This document shows, piece by piece, positions 43,035 through 52,485 of a stretch of DNA of 64,000 nucleotides; position 1 is the first letter of the stretch, and the number at the start of each line of letters is the position of its first letter. A program made the position numbers and the translations under genes. The notes below the pieces were generated by a model. The model was not told the DNA's origin, did no database searches, and saw only the letters and a list, made by a program, of their open reading frames with translations. The DNA comes from JBAXTZ01 sp041666525 (GTDB lineage Bacteria; Bacillota; Negativicutes; JBAXTZ01). The stretch spans positions 1 through 64,000 of the forward strand of contig JBAYGT010000008.1 in the NCBI GenBank assembly GCA_041666525.1, in the 5' to 3' direction.

Positions 43035-43811
43035 ATGAAAATTGGAATTATTGGTATGGGAAATATTGGTGGCATGTATGCTAAGCGTTTGAGTTGCGTT
43101 CATGATGTTATTGCCTATGACGCCGATAATGAAAAACTTAAAAATATATGTTTGGCAAATGGTTATATACAGGCTAGTTCATTAGAAGACATTAATCATC
43201 AAGCTGAAATAATATTATTGGCGGTAAAACCAAACGGCGTAAAATCGGTATTGCGTGAGTTGCAGGGCAAAGGGAAAATCTTTATTAGCACAGTCGCGGC
43301 TGTTGACCAGCAAAATTATTACGATGTTGCCGGTCAAATAACTTTGTTTAGAATTATGCCATCAATGGTAAATAAGACTGGCGGGCCGATAATGGTAGTT
43401 CGGGGTACTTATGCCGGTGATGAAGAAGAACAAAAGGTTCTGGAGCTTTTGCAGCTGGTTGGACATCCATATTTAATCGATGAACGAGAAATGGATGCCT
43501 ATATGTGCGTGATGAGCTGTTCGCCGGCGGTGTTTGCCGAGTTTTTCAAGCAATATGTGGAGAGCTTTTGCAGCAATTCGAACATTGAAAGCGAAAAAGC
43601 CTTAAATACTGTACTGGATATGGTTGAACAGCTGGTGCCGATTCTGCGTACTGAACGGTATGATATTATTCGTCAGGTATGTACGCCGGGCGGAATTACC
43701 GAAGTTGGTGTTCAGCATTTGTCGAACAATCGCGAATTTTTTCAAGAAATGGCCGATAACATGTTGTTTCGAACGCAGGTAATATCGGCAAGCGTGCGTG
43801 AGCAGCAGTGA
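43035..43811 (+). CDS. Pyrroline-5-carboxylate reductase-like protein (ComER-like)
   Basis: This 258-residue NAD(P)-dependent protein has GIIGMGNIGGMYAKRL at its start and the P5CR-like body (AVKPNGVKSVLREL; RIMPSMVNKTGG). It resembles ComER-type P5CR homologues of Bacillota, which often have no clear proline role. Its GGITEVGVQHL-type end is present. It starts 25 bp after ruvB with AAGGAG and overlaps queH by 4 bp. Confidence 0.85.
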   Translation: MKIGIIGMGNIGGMYAKRLSCVHDVIAYDADNEKLKNICLANGYIQASSLEDINHQAEIILLAVKPNGVKSVLRELQGKGKIFISTVAAVDQQNYYDVAGQITLFRIMPSMVNKTGGPIMVVRGTYAGDEEEQKVLELLQLVGHPYLIDEREMDAYMCVMSCSPAVFAEFFKQYVESFCSNSNIESEKALNTVLDMVEQLVPILRTERYDIIRQVCTPGGITEVGVQHLSNNREFFQEMADNMLFRTQVISASVREQQ

Positions 43812-44347
43812 CAGAAAAAACAATACTATTGCATATTTGTTGCGGACCGTGTGCAATATATCCGCTCAAACGGTTACGTGAACAAGGGTTTTCTGTAACG
43901 GGTTATTTCTATAATCATAATATTCATCCGTTCAAGGAATATCAAAGACGGCTTGATACCGCACAACAATTTGCTTCAGATGAGAAGCTGGAACTTATTA
44001 TCGGTGGCGGGTATGAATTGGAAGAATTTTTAATGAATACCGCCGGAAGACATAACGAACGTTGTGAGTATTGTTATGAATCACGTCTCGGTAGAACAGC
44101 AGATTATGCCAAAGAATGTGCTTATGCATTGTTTACCACAACATTACTGGTAAGTCCCTATCAGAAGCACAATTTATTGATAGCAAAAGCTGAAGTCGTA
44201 GCTCAAAGCGCGGGTGTTGGTTTTTTTTACGAAGATTTTCGCAGTGGTTGGGATGAGGGTGTAAGCGTTTGCCGTTCCCGCGGTTATTATCGTCAACCAT
44301 ATTGTGGATGCATCTATAGTGAGAAAGAGCGATATTTGGCGAAATGA
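43808..44347 (+). CDS. queH: Epoxyqueuosine reductase QueH
   Basis: The 179-residue protein has the cysteine motifs of QueH: LLHICCGPCAIYPLKRL at residue 7, NERCEYCYESRLGRTA near 84, and YRQPYCGCIYSE near 168, which hold the metal site. It carries out the last step in making queuosine for tRNA anticodons, using an enzyme unrelated to QueG. The GTG at 43808 overlaps the previous stop. Confidence 0.93.
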   Translation: MTEKTILLHICCGPCAIYPLKRLREQGFSVTGYFYNHNIHPFKEYQRRLDTAQQFASDEKLELIIGGGYELEEFLMNTAGRHNERCEYCYESRLGRTADYAKECAYALFTTTLLVSPYQKHNLLIAKAEVVAQSAGVGFFYEDFRSGWDEGVSVCRSRGYYRQPYCGCIYSEKERYLAK

Positions 44348-44360
44348 ATTTGAGGTTATT

Positions 44361-45590
44361 TTGAACAAAAAAAATTTGCTAAGTGGTTTGATTATTGCTT
44401 TGACAATGATTTTTTTTCAAACTTTTATCGCTCAAGCCGGTTTTTTTCCCAATGAGGCATCGTCTTCTTTGGTCCCAATAGTGAAAATCGGCTTGGCCAT
44501 TGAAAAGTCTAATTTTGATTTATCGGCTGATGCTCCAGTTTATTTATTGGATGTTTCTGGAAAAAAAGTTTTAAACAAATTTTCAGCAAATGAAAAAATT
44601 AGTTTGACCAGTGACGGAGTTGTAGTAGTTTGCAATGGAAAAAAATATTTTTCAAGTGTGCTTATTTCGACCAAGGCTGATGATTCATCGACTTCACTTA
44701 TTTATAACAAACATAAATTTCGCGGGGAATTTCTTGTTGAATGTAGTGGAAAGGATAAAAAAGCATTAAATCTTATTAATGTTATTTCGCTGGAAAAATA
44801 TCTATACAGCGTTATTGGTTCGGAAATATCTACGGCTTGGCCAGAAGAGGCGGTTAAAGCGCAAGCGGTGGCTGCCCGTTCATATGCAATGTATAACTTA
44901 ACGTCTAAGAAGAAATACCAAGGTTTTGATATGTTGTGTGATACCAGCGATCAAGCATATTTGGGAAAAGTTGTTGAGGATAACAAAGGTCGCAAAGCAG
45001 TAGATGATACCCGCGGAATGGTTGTGATTGCCCATGGAAAGATTGCTCAAACATTATTTATGGCAAGCGGCGGCGGGCGGACAGCTTCATCGCACGAAGT
45101 GTGGGGGAATAATTGCTCGTATTTGCAATCGGTGATTGATTATGATGAAAAATCGCCATATTATCATTGGGAAAAGCAGGTGGCAATTGCTGATTTTGAA
45201 GCGGCTTTGACCAAAAATGGTTTTAACTGTGGTGCTGTAGAGGAAATATTGTTGTCGCCGCTAGACAATACTACCAGGGATAATTATTCTGGTGATCGCA
45301 GTCCCAGCGGACGCGTGAAGTTAGTGGTAGTAATCGGTCGCAATAATACCGTTGAATTGTCCGGAGCTGATTTGCGCCGAATATTTGAGTTGCGCAGTAC
45401 CTTGTTCGAAATGCAAATAAAGAACGGTAAAGTTATCTTTAACGGACGCGGCTGGGGACATGGTATCGGCCTGTCGCAATGGGGCGCCAAGCAAATGGCT
45501 GAAACGAAGAGCAATGGCGGTCGAGCGGCGAAATATCAGGATATTTTGCGTCATTATTACAGCGGCAGTGAGTTGAAACATTTATATTAA
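44361..45590 (+). CDS. SpoIID/LytB-domain protein
   Basis: The 409-residue protein has an N-terminal signal anchor (LLSGLIIALTMIFFQTFI). After a beta-rich segment it has the SpoIID/LytB domain with the conserved KAQAVAARSYAMYNL near residue 170 and GRGWGHGIGLSQWGAKQMAE near residue 370. Relatives trim peptidoglycan glycan strands as lytic transglycosylases during sporulation or cell-wall turnover. Start TTG 44361 is supported by the signal peptide and by GAGG 5 bp upstream. A ruv-linked SpoIID-like gene is common in Negativicutes and Clostridia. Confidence 0.88.
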   Translation: MNKKNLLSGLIIALTMIFFQTFIAQAGFFPNEASSSLVPIVKIGLAIEKSNFDLSADAPVYLLDVSGKKVLNKFSANEKISLTSDGVVVVCNGKKYFSSVLISTKADDSSTSLIYNKHKFRGEFLVECSGKDKKALNLINVISLEKYLYSVIGSEISTAWPEEAVKAQAVAARSYAMYNLTSKKKYQGFDMLCDTSDQAYLGKVVEDNKGRKAVDDTRGMVVIAHGKIAQTLFMASGGGRTASSHEVWGNNCSYLQSVIDYDEKSPYYHWEKQVAIADFEAALTKNGFNCGAVEEILLSPLDNTTRDNYSGDRSPSGRVKLVVVIGRNNTVELSGADLRRIFELRSTLFEMQIKNGKVIFNGRGWGHGIGLSQWGAKQMAETKSNGGRAAKYQDILRHYYSGSELKHLY

Positions 45591-45597
45591 TTCGGTT

Positions 45598-46368
45598 TTA
45601 TTTTTTCCAAAACTTACAAAACAAAGTGCGAGATTGCGCTTTGCTAAACGCCGGCGGCCATAATTGTGGCGGTTTGTCTTGGCGCATGGCTGAGTTTAAA
45701 TGTGAATAAAGATCGTGATTAGTCTTTTCTAACAATTTTATGAGTTCTTTTGTCTCCTGTCGTTTGGTTTTTCCATCAAACGGACAGGGGTTTTTTATTG
45801 GCAAAATTCCGGTTATGACGTGCGTATTTAACAGCTCATGTTCGCGCAGATAGCAAAGTGGTCGAATGACAGTTATGCCGGATCGGTCAAGATAGGTTTT
45901 TGGTTGAAAAGTTCCCAGCTGACCGGATTGAAGAATGTTCATTAGAAATGTTTCGACGAAATCATCATTATGATGGGCATAAGCAACTTTGTTATAGCCG
46001 TTTTTTTTAGCATAATTATTTATCGCACCACGTCGAAAAAAAGCGCACGAATAACAAGGATCTTTGCCATTTTGCTTTTCAATTATGCTCTTAATGTTTA
46101 TTTGTTCACTATGAAACGGCAAATTCAGAGTTGAACAAAATGTTTGCAGTTGGTCGGTCGGGAAATTATTTGAGAACATTCCGTCCATAGTGTAAACGCC
46201 TAAATGAAAATTAAATGGCGCATATTTTTGAATTTCACGAAGTGCATAGGTCATAAAAAGGCTGTCCTTACCACCGGACAAACCTATCAGTATTGAATCG
46301 TTTTCGGCAAGTAACTCGAATTCAATTATGGCCCGCCAAATTCGTGCCAGATAGTCTTTTAATTCCAA
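45598..46368 (-). CDS. PP-loop ATPase, TtcA-like tRNA sulfurtransferase
   Basis: The 256-residue protein has the PP-loop GLSGGKDSLFMTYAL near residue 30 and the cysteine pair of TtcA-type enzymes (CYSCAFFRRGAI near residue 108), with HHNDDFVETFLMN after it. TtcA-type proteins add sulfur to cytidine 32 of tRNA. The final NPCPFDGKTKRQETKELIKLL is typical too. The TTG at 46368 is preferred (GGAGGAG just upstream). It is the second gene of a minus-strand pair. Confidence 0.85.
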   Translation of the reverse strand: MELKDYLARIWRAIIEFELLAENDSILIGLSGGKDSLFMTYALREIQKYAPFNFHLGVYTMDGMFSNNFPTDQLQTFCSTLNLPFHSEQINIKSIIEKQNGKDPCYSCAFFRRGAINNYAKKNGYNKVAYAHHNDDFVETFLMNILQSGQLGTFQPKTYLDRSGITVIRPLCYLREHELLNTHVITGILPIKNPCPFDGKTKRQETKELIKLLEKTNHDLYSHLNSAMRQDKPPQLWPPAFSKAQSRTLFCKFWKK

Positions 46369-46369
46369 G

Positions 46370-46942
46370 TCACTCCTCCCACTTTTTGGAAAATTCCGGA
46401 ATTTCTTCAGCAAAATATTGACCGATTTTTCGAATTTCGCTCATAACGGTGTTTATTCCACTCGCAGTGCGATGCCAATTAGCACTGGTATTATTGTTAC
46501 CGTCCGGAACCAGCGTTACAAAAAACGAAAAATTTTTCAAAAATGCTGTTTGATAGGTAAGCAGGCACCGGCGTGAATGAAAGCCCTTGGCGACAATTAT
46601 TGCCGAATTAATATCAAGCTGCAATTTTTCGATCATAGCGGCGGTGAAATCGGCGTTATTAAAAGTGTTTCGCGCATTCGGTTCAGCAATTATTGCAGAA
46701 TCAGGTACCCCGTGTTTTATTAGCAGGTCTTTCAACCATAGCGCTTCGGGCATATTGTTTGGCAGGCGGTTATTCTGTCCGCCGGATGGAATAATTAATG
46801 GAGCGTAGCCAGCGTGAAACAATTCAGCAGCTCGAACAGCCAGTTGAGGGTGGTGACTGCCGGGAATGAAAATAGCGTCAACTTTTTCTAGCGGTGTTTC
46901 GACAAAAACGAAATCAGTAAATAATCGTAAAGGTGAATTCAT
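46370..46942 (-). CDS. YdcF-like (DUF218) protein
   Basis: The 190-residue protein is a DUF218/ElyC-like domain: KVDAIFIPGSHHPQLAVRAAE, LIIPSGGQNN, EPNARNTFNNADFTAAM and IIVAKGFHSRRCLLTY. Such proteins bind S-adenosylmethionine in E. coli YdcF or act in cell-envelope carbohydrate metabolism; the function here is unknown. ATG 46942 follows AAGGAAAA. Confidence 0.87.
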   Translation of the reverse strand: MNSPLRLFTDFVFVETPLEKVDAIFIPGSHHPQLAVRAAELFHAGYAPLIIPSGGQNNRLPNNMPEALWLKDLLIKHGVPDSAIIAEPNARNTFNNADFTAAMIEKLQLDINSAIIVAKGFHSRRCLLTYQTAFLKNFSFFVTLVPDGNNNTSANWHRTASGINTVMSEIRKIGQYFAEEIPEFSKKWEE

Positions 46943-47021
46943 GATATTTTCCTTTTGTGAAATAGTAAATTCAATTATAATAGAATAGCAGTGTTTTTGA
47001 AAGCAAACATGGAGGTAGATA

Positions 47022-47687
47022 ATGAAAATTCTGGATATTATCGGCCCGGTAATGATTGGTCCTTCTAGCTCACACACGGCTGGAGCGGCGCGATTAGGGA
47101 AAATGGCGCGGCTGATATTGGGTGAGTCGGTAGTGCAAGCGAAAATTAAGTTGCATGGCAGTTTTCGAGATACTTATCGCGGACACGGCACAGATCTGGC
47201 AATTATTGCCGGATTACTTGGGTATGAGGCTGATGATGACCGGCTACGCGATAGCTTTCAGCACGCGAAAGAGGCTGGGTTGGAGTTCAGTTTTTCGCCA
47301 GTTGCTTTGCGCAATGTTCATCCAAATACAGTCGTTTTCGAGTTGACTGGAATAAGCGGCAGGAAAGCCAATATTGTTGGTTCATCGATTGGCGGTGGTG
47401 CTATTGAAATAACTGAAATTGGCAACTATCAGGTACAACTGGACGGTACTTATCCTTCGATTGTTGTTATCTGTAGCGATGTACCAGGAATTCTTGCCAA
47501 AGTGGCTTCGGTTTTTTCAATATATTCCATTAATATTGCGTTGATGAAACAAAGCCGTCAAGGGAAGGGCGCTGCCGGGGAAGATATGATGATATTCGAG
47601 ACAGATCAACAATTACCGGATGATTTGTGTACAGTAATAAAACGGATTGATGGTGTGAAAAAGAGTTTTATTCTTCCGTCACTATAA
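47022..47687 (+). CDS. sdaAB: L-serine dehydratase, beta subunit
   Basis: The 221-residue iron-sulfur-dependent beta subunit has the conserved IIGPVMIGPSSSHTAGAARL and, at its end, an ACT domain (VVICSDVPGILAKVASVFSI). It deaminates L-serine to pyruvate with the alpha subunit next door. It lies divergent from the YdcF gene. ATG at 47022 follows TGGAGG. Confidence 0.94.
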   Translation: MKILDIIGPVMIGPSSSHTAGAARLGKMARLILGESVVQAKIKLHGSFRDTYRGHGTDLAIIAGLLGYEADDDRLRDSFQHAKEAGLEFSFSPVALRNVHPNTVVFELTGISGRKANIVGSSIGGGAIEITEIGNYQVQLDGTYPSIVVICSDVPGILAKVASVFSIYSINIALMKQSRQGKGAAGEDMMIFETDQQLPDDLCTVIKRIDGVKKSFILPSL

Positions 47688-47699
47688 TTAGGAGATTGT

Positions 47700-48581
47700 A
47701 TGAGAGAATTTGATAATTATTCGGATTTTATTGATGAAGCAGAAAAACAAGGCATGACCATTGGAAAACTTGCGATCGAATATGAGGCATATCAACAAGA
47801 CAAGACGGCGGAAGAAGTCAAGACCATAATGCAAGCACGTGCCCAAGTAATGATGGAGGCTGTGCTAGATGGTCTGCAAGGGCGAAAATCGTTAAGCGGA
47901 CTGGTTGGCGGCGCAGGAAAACAGTTTCAGAAATACATGATTGACGGAAAAGCGTTGTGTAATGATTTTTATGGAAAGACGCTGGCCTATTCATTGGCTG
48001 CTAACGAGGCTAATGCCTGCATGGGACGGATTGTTGCTTCGCCAACCGCTGGTTCGTGCGGGATAATGCCAGGAATTTTTTTGGCGGCAAAGGAGTGTTT
48101 TGATTTAACTGAGGAACAAATTATCGACGGCTTATTTGTAGCCGGTGCAGTTGGAGTGATTATTGGCAAGAAAGCTTGTTTTGCCGGTGCCGAAGGCGGT
48201 TGTCAGGCGGAGTGCGGTTCGGCGGCAGCAATGAGCGCGGTTGCCTTAGCCTCGATGCTCGGGTGCAATAATCAGGCGGCCAGTGATGCCGGTGCAATTG
48301 TTTTCAAAAATTTGTTAGGGTTAGTTTGTGATCCGGTTGCCGGCCTGGTTGAGGTACCCTGCGTTAAACGTAATGCCGCTTCAGCTTTGATGGCGTTGAT
48401 GGCTGTAGATATGGTTCGGGCTGGAATTACGTCTACAATACCTCTTGATGAAACAATTGATGCGATGGGTGCGGTGGGCGCGATGATGCCTGCTGAGCTT
48501 CGCGAAACGGCTCGCGGCGGATTAGCCGTTACCCCTACCGGTTTGGCAATCGCAGAGCGGGTGTTTGGCAAAAAAAGCTGA
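47700..48581 (+). CDS. sdaAA: L-serine dehydratase, alpha subunit
   Basis: The 293-residue alpha subunit has the cysteine arrangement of the [4Fe-4S] enzyme: SPTAGSCGIMPG, CFAGAEGGCQAECGSA near residue 160, and VCDPVAGLVEVPC. The cluster binds and activates serine directly, as in many anaerobes. It follows sdaAB with a 12-bp gap. Confidence 0.94.
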   Translation: MREFDNYSDFIDEAEKQGMTIGKLAIEYEAYQQDKTAEEVKTIMQARAQVMMEAVLDGLQGRKSLSGLVGGAGKQFQKYMIDGKALCNDFYGKTLAYSLAANEANACMGRIVASPTAGSCGIMPGIFLAAKECFDLTEEQIIDGLFVAGAVGVIIGKKACFAGAEGGCQAECGSAAAMSAVALASMLGCNNQAASDAGAIVFKNLLGLVCDPVAGLVEVPCVKRNAASALMALMAVDMVRAGITSTIPLDETIDAMGAVGAMMPAELRETARGGLAVTPTGLAIAERVFGKKS

Positions 48582-48666
48582 GTTGCTTTTTCTTTGAAAA
48601 AGTACTAGAATGCTTTCCGTTATCATCGACTATTTGATGCGACATAAACGATAGTATTGGAGATAT

Positions 48667-50085
48667 ATGTTAAAATTTGGAACCGATGGTTGGCGTGCAG
48701 TTATTGCTGACGAGTTTACTTTTGATAATGTTCGGCTGGTAGCACTTGCAGTTGCAATGTATACTAAAGAAAAAGCGGAATTCTATCAGGAGAAAGGCTT
48801 GGATGGCATTTGCGTAGGTTATGACGCACGGTTTTTGTCCAAAGAATTTGCCGAGCAGGCTGCAGCGGTAATTGCCAGGCAGGGAGTAAAAGTGTGGTTG
48901 AGTGACAGCTTTTGTGCGACGCCGGCGTTTTCCTGGGCAGTAGTTGATAAAAAAGCTGTTGGCGGAGTAGTTATTACCGCCAGTCATAACCCGCCGGAAT
49001 ATAACGGATTTAAGTTCAAAGCTTGGTACGGTGGTTCAGCTTCTCCGGAAATTATTGACGATATCGAGAAACAGTTACGTTTATTGGAAGCAGAAGCGGT
49101 TGTTGTAAAAAAAACGGTACTTCCCGAGAGCATTGAATATTTTTCACCACAGACAAATTACTTACAGCATATTAGGGAAATGTTAAAGCCGGAAATAATC
49201 AATAACTATAAGGCTAAAATTGTTTTTGATATGATGCATGGATCGACACAGGGTTTAGCGTCGTTGTTTGCAGCAGAGTACAATTTAAATTTGTCCGAAT
49301 TTCGTGGCTTGGTGAATCCAGGTTTTGATGGAGTTAATCCGGAACCGATTGAGCGCTATTTGGGTAAACTTCGCGAAGAAGTGTTGCGGGTGGGCGCGGA
49401 TTTTGCACTTGCCACCGATGGTGATGGTGATCGGATTGGCGCAATGAGCAGCGATGGCAGTTTTGTTTCGTCACATCATATTATTGCGTTGTTGGCGCGC
49501 TATTTAATCGAAAGCCGTGGTTGGACGGGCGGCATTGTAAAAACAGTTACAGTATCGGGTTTGTTAGATGCCACAATCGAGAAATTCGAGCGCAGGTTAT
49601 ATGAAACGCCGGTTGGCTTTAAGTACATTGCTGAGCTGATGAATAGTGATGATGTTTTGATTGGCGGCGAAGAATCAGGTGGTATTGGTATCAAAAATTA
49701 TATACCCGAGCGTGACGGTTTGTTGCTTGGAATGTTGATAATTGAAATGTGTGCTTATTATGAAAAGCCTTTAGGAAAATTGCTAGAAGACTTGATGAAT
49801 GAAGTCGGGCACTTTTACTTTCATCGTGAGGATATTCATTTACAGCGGTCACAAATAGAGCTGTTGATGACTGCCTTAGCTACCAAAGCTGATAGCGTTG
49901 ACGGTATGAAAGTTTTAAAATATAATACCAGTGATGGTGTAAAACTTTTCCTGGAAAATAGTTCATGGGTGATGGTGCGTGCGTCCGGTACGGAACCGGT
50001 ATTGCGTGTTTACGCCGATGCGCCGTCGATGGAAAGGGCTACTGCGCTGGTAAAAAGAATGGTGAGCTATGCCAGAAACTGTTAA
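48667..50085 (+). CDS. Phosphohexomutase (phosphoglucomutase/phosphomannomutase)
   Basis: The 472-residue alpha-D-phosphohexomutase begins LKFGTDGWRAVIADEFTF and has the catalytic serine in ITASHNPPEYNGFKFK near residue 103. It also has the metal DGDGDRIGAM near residue 255, GGEESGGIG and a final RASGTEPVLRVYAD. It interconverts glucose-1- and glucose-6-phosphate or the mannose pair. It overlaps galU by 17 bp; the pair feeds UDP-glucose synthesis. Confidence 0.93.
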   Translation: MLKFGTDGWRAVIADEFTFDNVRLVALAVAMYTKEKAEFYQEKGLDGICVGYDARFLSKEFAEQAAAVIARQGVKVWLSDSFCATPAFSWAVVDKKAVGGVVITASHNPPEYNGFKFKAWYGGSASPEIIDDIEKQLRLLEAEAVVVKKTVLPESIEYFSPQTNYLQHIREMLKPEIINNYKAKIVFDMMHGSTQGLASLFAAEYNLNLSEFRGLVNPGFDGVNPEPIERYLGKLREEVLRVGADFALATDGDGDRIGAMSSDGSFVSSHHIIALLARYLIESRGWTGGIVKTVTVSGLLDATIEKFERRLYETPVGFKYIAELMNSDDVLIGGEESGGIGIKNYIPERDGLLLGMLIIEMCAYYEKPLGKLLEDLMNEVGHFYFHREDIHLQRSQIELLMTALATKADSVDGMKVLKYNTSDGVKLFLENSSWVMVRASGTEPVLRVYADAPSMERATALVKRMVSYARNC

Positions 50086-50947
50086 AAAAGTCCGTAAAGC
50101 GGTAATTCCGGCGGCGGGACTTGGTACTCGGTTTTTACCGGCTACCAAGGCGCAGCCCAAAGAAATGCTGCCGATTGTAGACAAACCGGCCATTCAGTAT
50201 ATTGTTGAGGAAGCGCGTGCGTCCGGTATTGAAGATATTTTGATTATTACCGGTCGTAATAAACGAGCAATTGAAGATCATTTTGACCGCTCGCTGGAAT
50301 TAGAGCTGATGCTCAAACGTTCCGGTAAATATGATTTATTGGAAATGGTTAACGAAATATCAGGGATTACTATTCATTTTGTACGACAAAAAGAGCCAAA
50401 GGGGCTTGGGCACGCGATTTTATGTGCTAAAAATTTTGTCGGCAACGAACCGTTCGCGGTACTACTCGGTGATGATATTATTGACAGTCAGGTTCCGTGT
50501 TTGAAACAGCTGATTAATGCTTATGAAGACTTCGGCGGATCGATTCTCGGTTGTCAAGAGGTGCAGGAAGAAAAAGTGTCTAGCTATGGAATAGTAAAAA
50601 CTGAGCAGATTAACGAAAAAGTATTCCGAGTGCTGGGGATGGTCGAAAAACCGGCGCTTGAAGATGCGCCGTCGAGACTGGCAGTTCTTGGTCGTTATAT
50701 TATTGAACCGGAAATTTTTAAGTTGCTGGAGCGTACTGAACCGGGGAAGAACGGCGAAATTCAATTAACTGACGCATTACGGATATTGGCGACAAAAAAA
50801 ACGATGTATGCGCTGAATTTTGAAGGACGACGCTATGATACCGGTGATAAACAGGGATATCTCGAAGCAATTGTTGATTTTGCCTTGAAACGTCAAGATC
50901 TGCGCGATGATTTTTTGAAATATATTATGGCTAAAGTTGGAAAATAA
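50069..50947 (+). CDS. galU: UTP-glucose-1-phosphate uridylyltransferase
   Basis: The 292-residue enzyme starts with KAVIPAAGLGTRFLPATKAQ and has PKEMLPIVDKPAIQYIVEEA, VLLGDDIID, EKPALEDAPS and YDTGDKQGYLEAIVDFAL, all standard GalU pieces. It makes UDP-glucose for wall and glycolipid synthesis. The start lies inside the mutase gene. Confidence 0.95.
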   Translation: MPETVKKVRKAVIPAAGLGTRFLPATKAQPKEMLPIVDKPAIQYIVEEARASGIEDILIITGRNKRAIEDHFDRSLELELMLKRSGKYDLLEMVNEISGITIHFVRQKEPKGLGHAILCAKNFVGNEPFAVLLGDDIIDSQVPCLKQLINAYEDFGGSILGCQEVQEEKVSSYGIVKTEQINEKVFRVLGMVEKPALEDAPSRLAVLGRYIIEPEIFKLLERTEPGKNGEIQLTDALRILATKKTMYALNFEGRRYDTGDKQGYLEAIVDFALKRQDLRDDFLKYIMAKVGK

Positions 50948-50967
50948 AAAAATTTAAGGAGCGACTC

Positions 50968-52419
50968 ATGTCAGAAAACATTTTACGTTTGGAATCAGGA
51001 TTTGAACTAAATTATGAAAACATGTTTGGTGCCGATCGCCTGCAACGGCGGGATATTACTTCCAGAAGCGCGAAATTGAAAAAAGCACACAAAGCTATCG
51101 AAGAAATGCGTGCAACCGGGATTATCCGCGGTCATTTGTCCAAGGACGGCGAACCGGAGAAAGTGTTGTTTTCGCAGTTGCCATACGTTGCAGAAGGTAA
51201 TTTGAATTCGCCGGTTGTTATTGAAAAACTTAAAAATTTTGGTGAAGGTCTGCGTTTCAATGTTGATACTGTGGTGTCGTTTGGTATTGGCGGATCATAT
51301 CTTGGCAATAAGGTTTTATTTGATGTTCAATGTGGAGAATTTTGGAACGTAAAGTCTCAAGAATGGCGTAATGGTTACCCGAAATTGTATTTTCACGGTC
51401 AAAACATGGATCCGCGCCGGACTACAGATTTAGTAGAGCGTCTTTTTGTTGAAGCTGAGGAAAAAATCGCAAGCGGTGAAAAATTTAGTCTTTGTCTGGT
51501 CGTTATTTCAAAGTCGGGTGCTACACTGGACACAATGTCTAATTTTATGATAATCTATGATATTTTCAAATCCCGTCCAGAGTTGTGCGACTTGACAGTG
51601 GTAGCTGTCACTGATCCTCGTACTGATAGCGGTGAAACGCTGCTTCATAAACTTGCCGTTGAAGAGGGCTGGGAGACTTTTGCTGTTCCGGATGGCGTAG
51701 GTGGACGCTTCAGCGTATTTTCTGAAGTAGGGTTGATAACTGCAGCTTGCATTGGTTTTGATATTGATGCCTTTTTGGCTGGCGCACTTGCCATGGATCA
51801 AGCCTGTCAAACCGAAGACGTTTGGCAAAATCCGGCAATGCTAAACGCGATAATGAAGTATGTAGCCGGTGAAAAGTATGGTCGTGACATTGAAGTGTTC
51901 ATGCCGTATGCAGATTATCTGAAATCGGTTTCTGAATGGTATATACAACTGTTAGCCGAATCGCTTGGCAAGCGTTTAGACAGAAGCGGTAACGAAGTTT
52001 ATTATGGACGTACTCCGATTGTTGCTGTAGGCACTACTGATATGCATGCGCAAACACAGCAACATCAAGACGGTAAGCGTGATAAAATAGTACAATTTCT
52101 CAGAGTGGCAAATTGGAGTTATGACCCGGTTGTACCGGATTGTTTTCCGAATGTTCCCAAACTGCATGAAATAGCTGGCAAAACCCTCAGTCATGCCTTG
52201 GATGCAGCGTTAATGGCAAACGCTCAAGCACTTTCAGGCGACAACCGCATGAATGCTGAGTTTGTGTTACCAGCGATGAATGCGTTTCATCTTGGTGAAT
52301 TGTTGTATATGTTAGCGTTGTCGGTAGCTTACGAAGGTGAATTTGCTGATGTCGATGCGTTTGATCAACCTGGTGTAGAAGCTTATAAACGTATTCTTGG
52401 TCCGTTGATGAATAAATAG
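50968..52419 (+). CDS. pgi: Glucose-6-phosphate isomerase
   Basis: The 483-residue enzyme has VVSFGIGGSYLGNKVLFD near residue 105, VISKSGATLDTMSNFMI near 180, VAVTDP and a Glu-rich GGRFSVFSEVGLITA near 250, and the C-terminal QQHQDGKRDK histidine region. It interconverts glucose-6- and fructose-6-phosphate in glycolysis and wall-precursor supply. It follows galU by 20 bp after AAGGAG. Confidence 0.93.
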   Translation: MSENILRLESGFELNYENMFGADRLQRRDITSRSAKLKKAHKAIEEMRATGIIRGHLSKDGEPEKVLFSQLPYVAEGNLNSPVVIEKLKNFGEGLRFNVDTVVSFGIGGSYLGNKVLFDVQCGEFWNVKSQEWRNGYPKLYFHGQNMDPRRTTDLVERLFVEAEEKIASGEKFSLCLVVISKSGATLDTMSNFMIIYDIFKSRPELCDLTVVAVTDPRTDSGETLLHKLAVEEGWETFAVPDGVGGRFSVFSEVGLITAACIGFDIDAFLAGALAMDQACQTEDVWQNPAMLNAIMKYVAGEKYGRDIEVFMPYADYLKSVSEWYIQLLAESLGKRLDRSGNEVYYGRTPIVAVGTTDMHAQTQQHQDGKRDKIVQFLRVANWSYDPVVPDCFPNVPKLHEIAGKTLSHALDAALMANAQALSGDNRMNAEFVLPAMNAFHLGELLYMLALSVAYEGEFADVDAFDQPGVEAYKRILGPLMNK

Positions 52420-52445
52420 GGGTTGCTGAAAAGTGCAACCTAATA

Positions 52446-52472
52446 AACAGCCCCCAGGTGATGGGGGCTGTT
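52446..52472 (+). terminator. GC-rich hairpin between pgi and recD2
   Basis: AACAGCCCCC (52446-52455) pairs perfectly with GGGGGCTGTT (52463-52472) around AGGTGAT. No T run follows, so termination is uncertain. It may also stabilise the 3' end of the pgi mRNA or pause transcription into recD2. Confidence 0.5.
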
Positions 52473-52485
52473 GCTATGAGGGAAT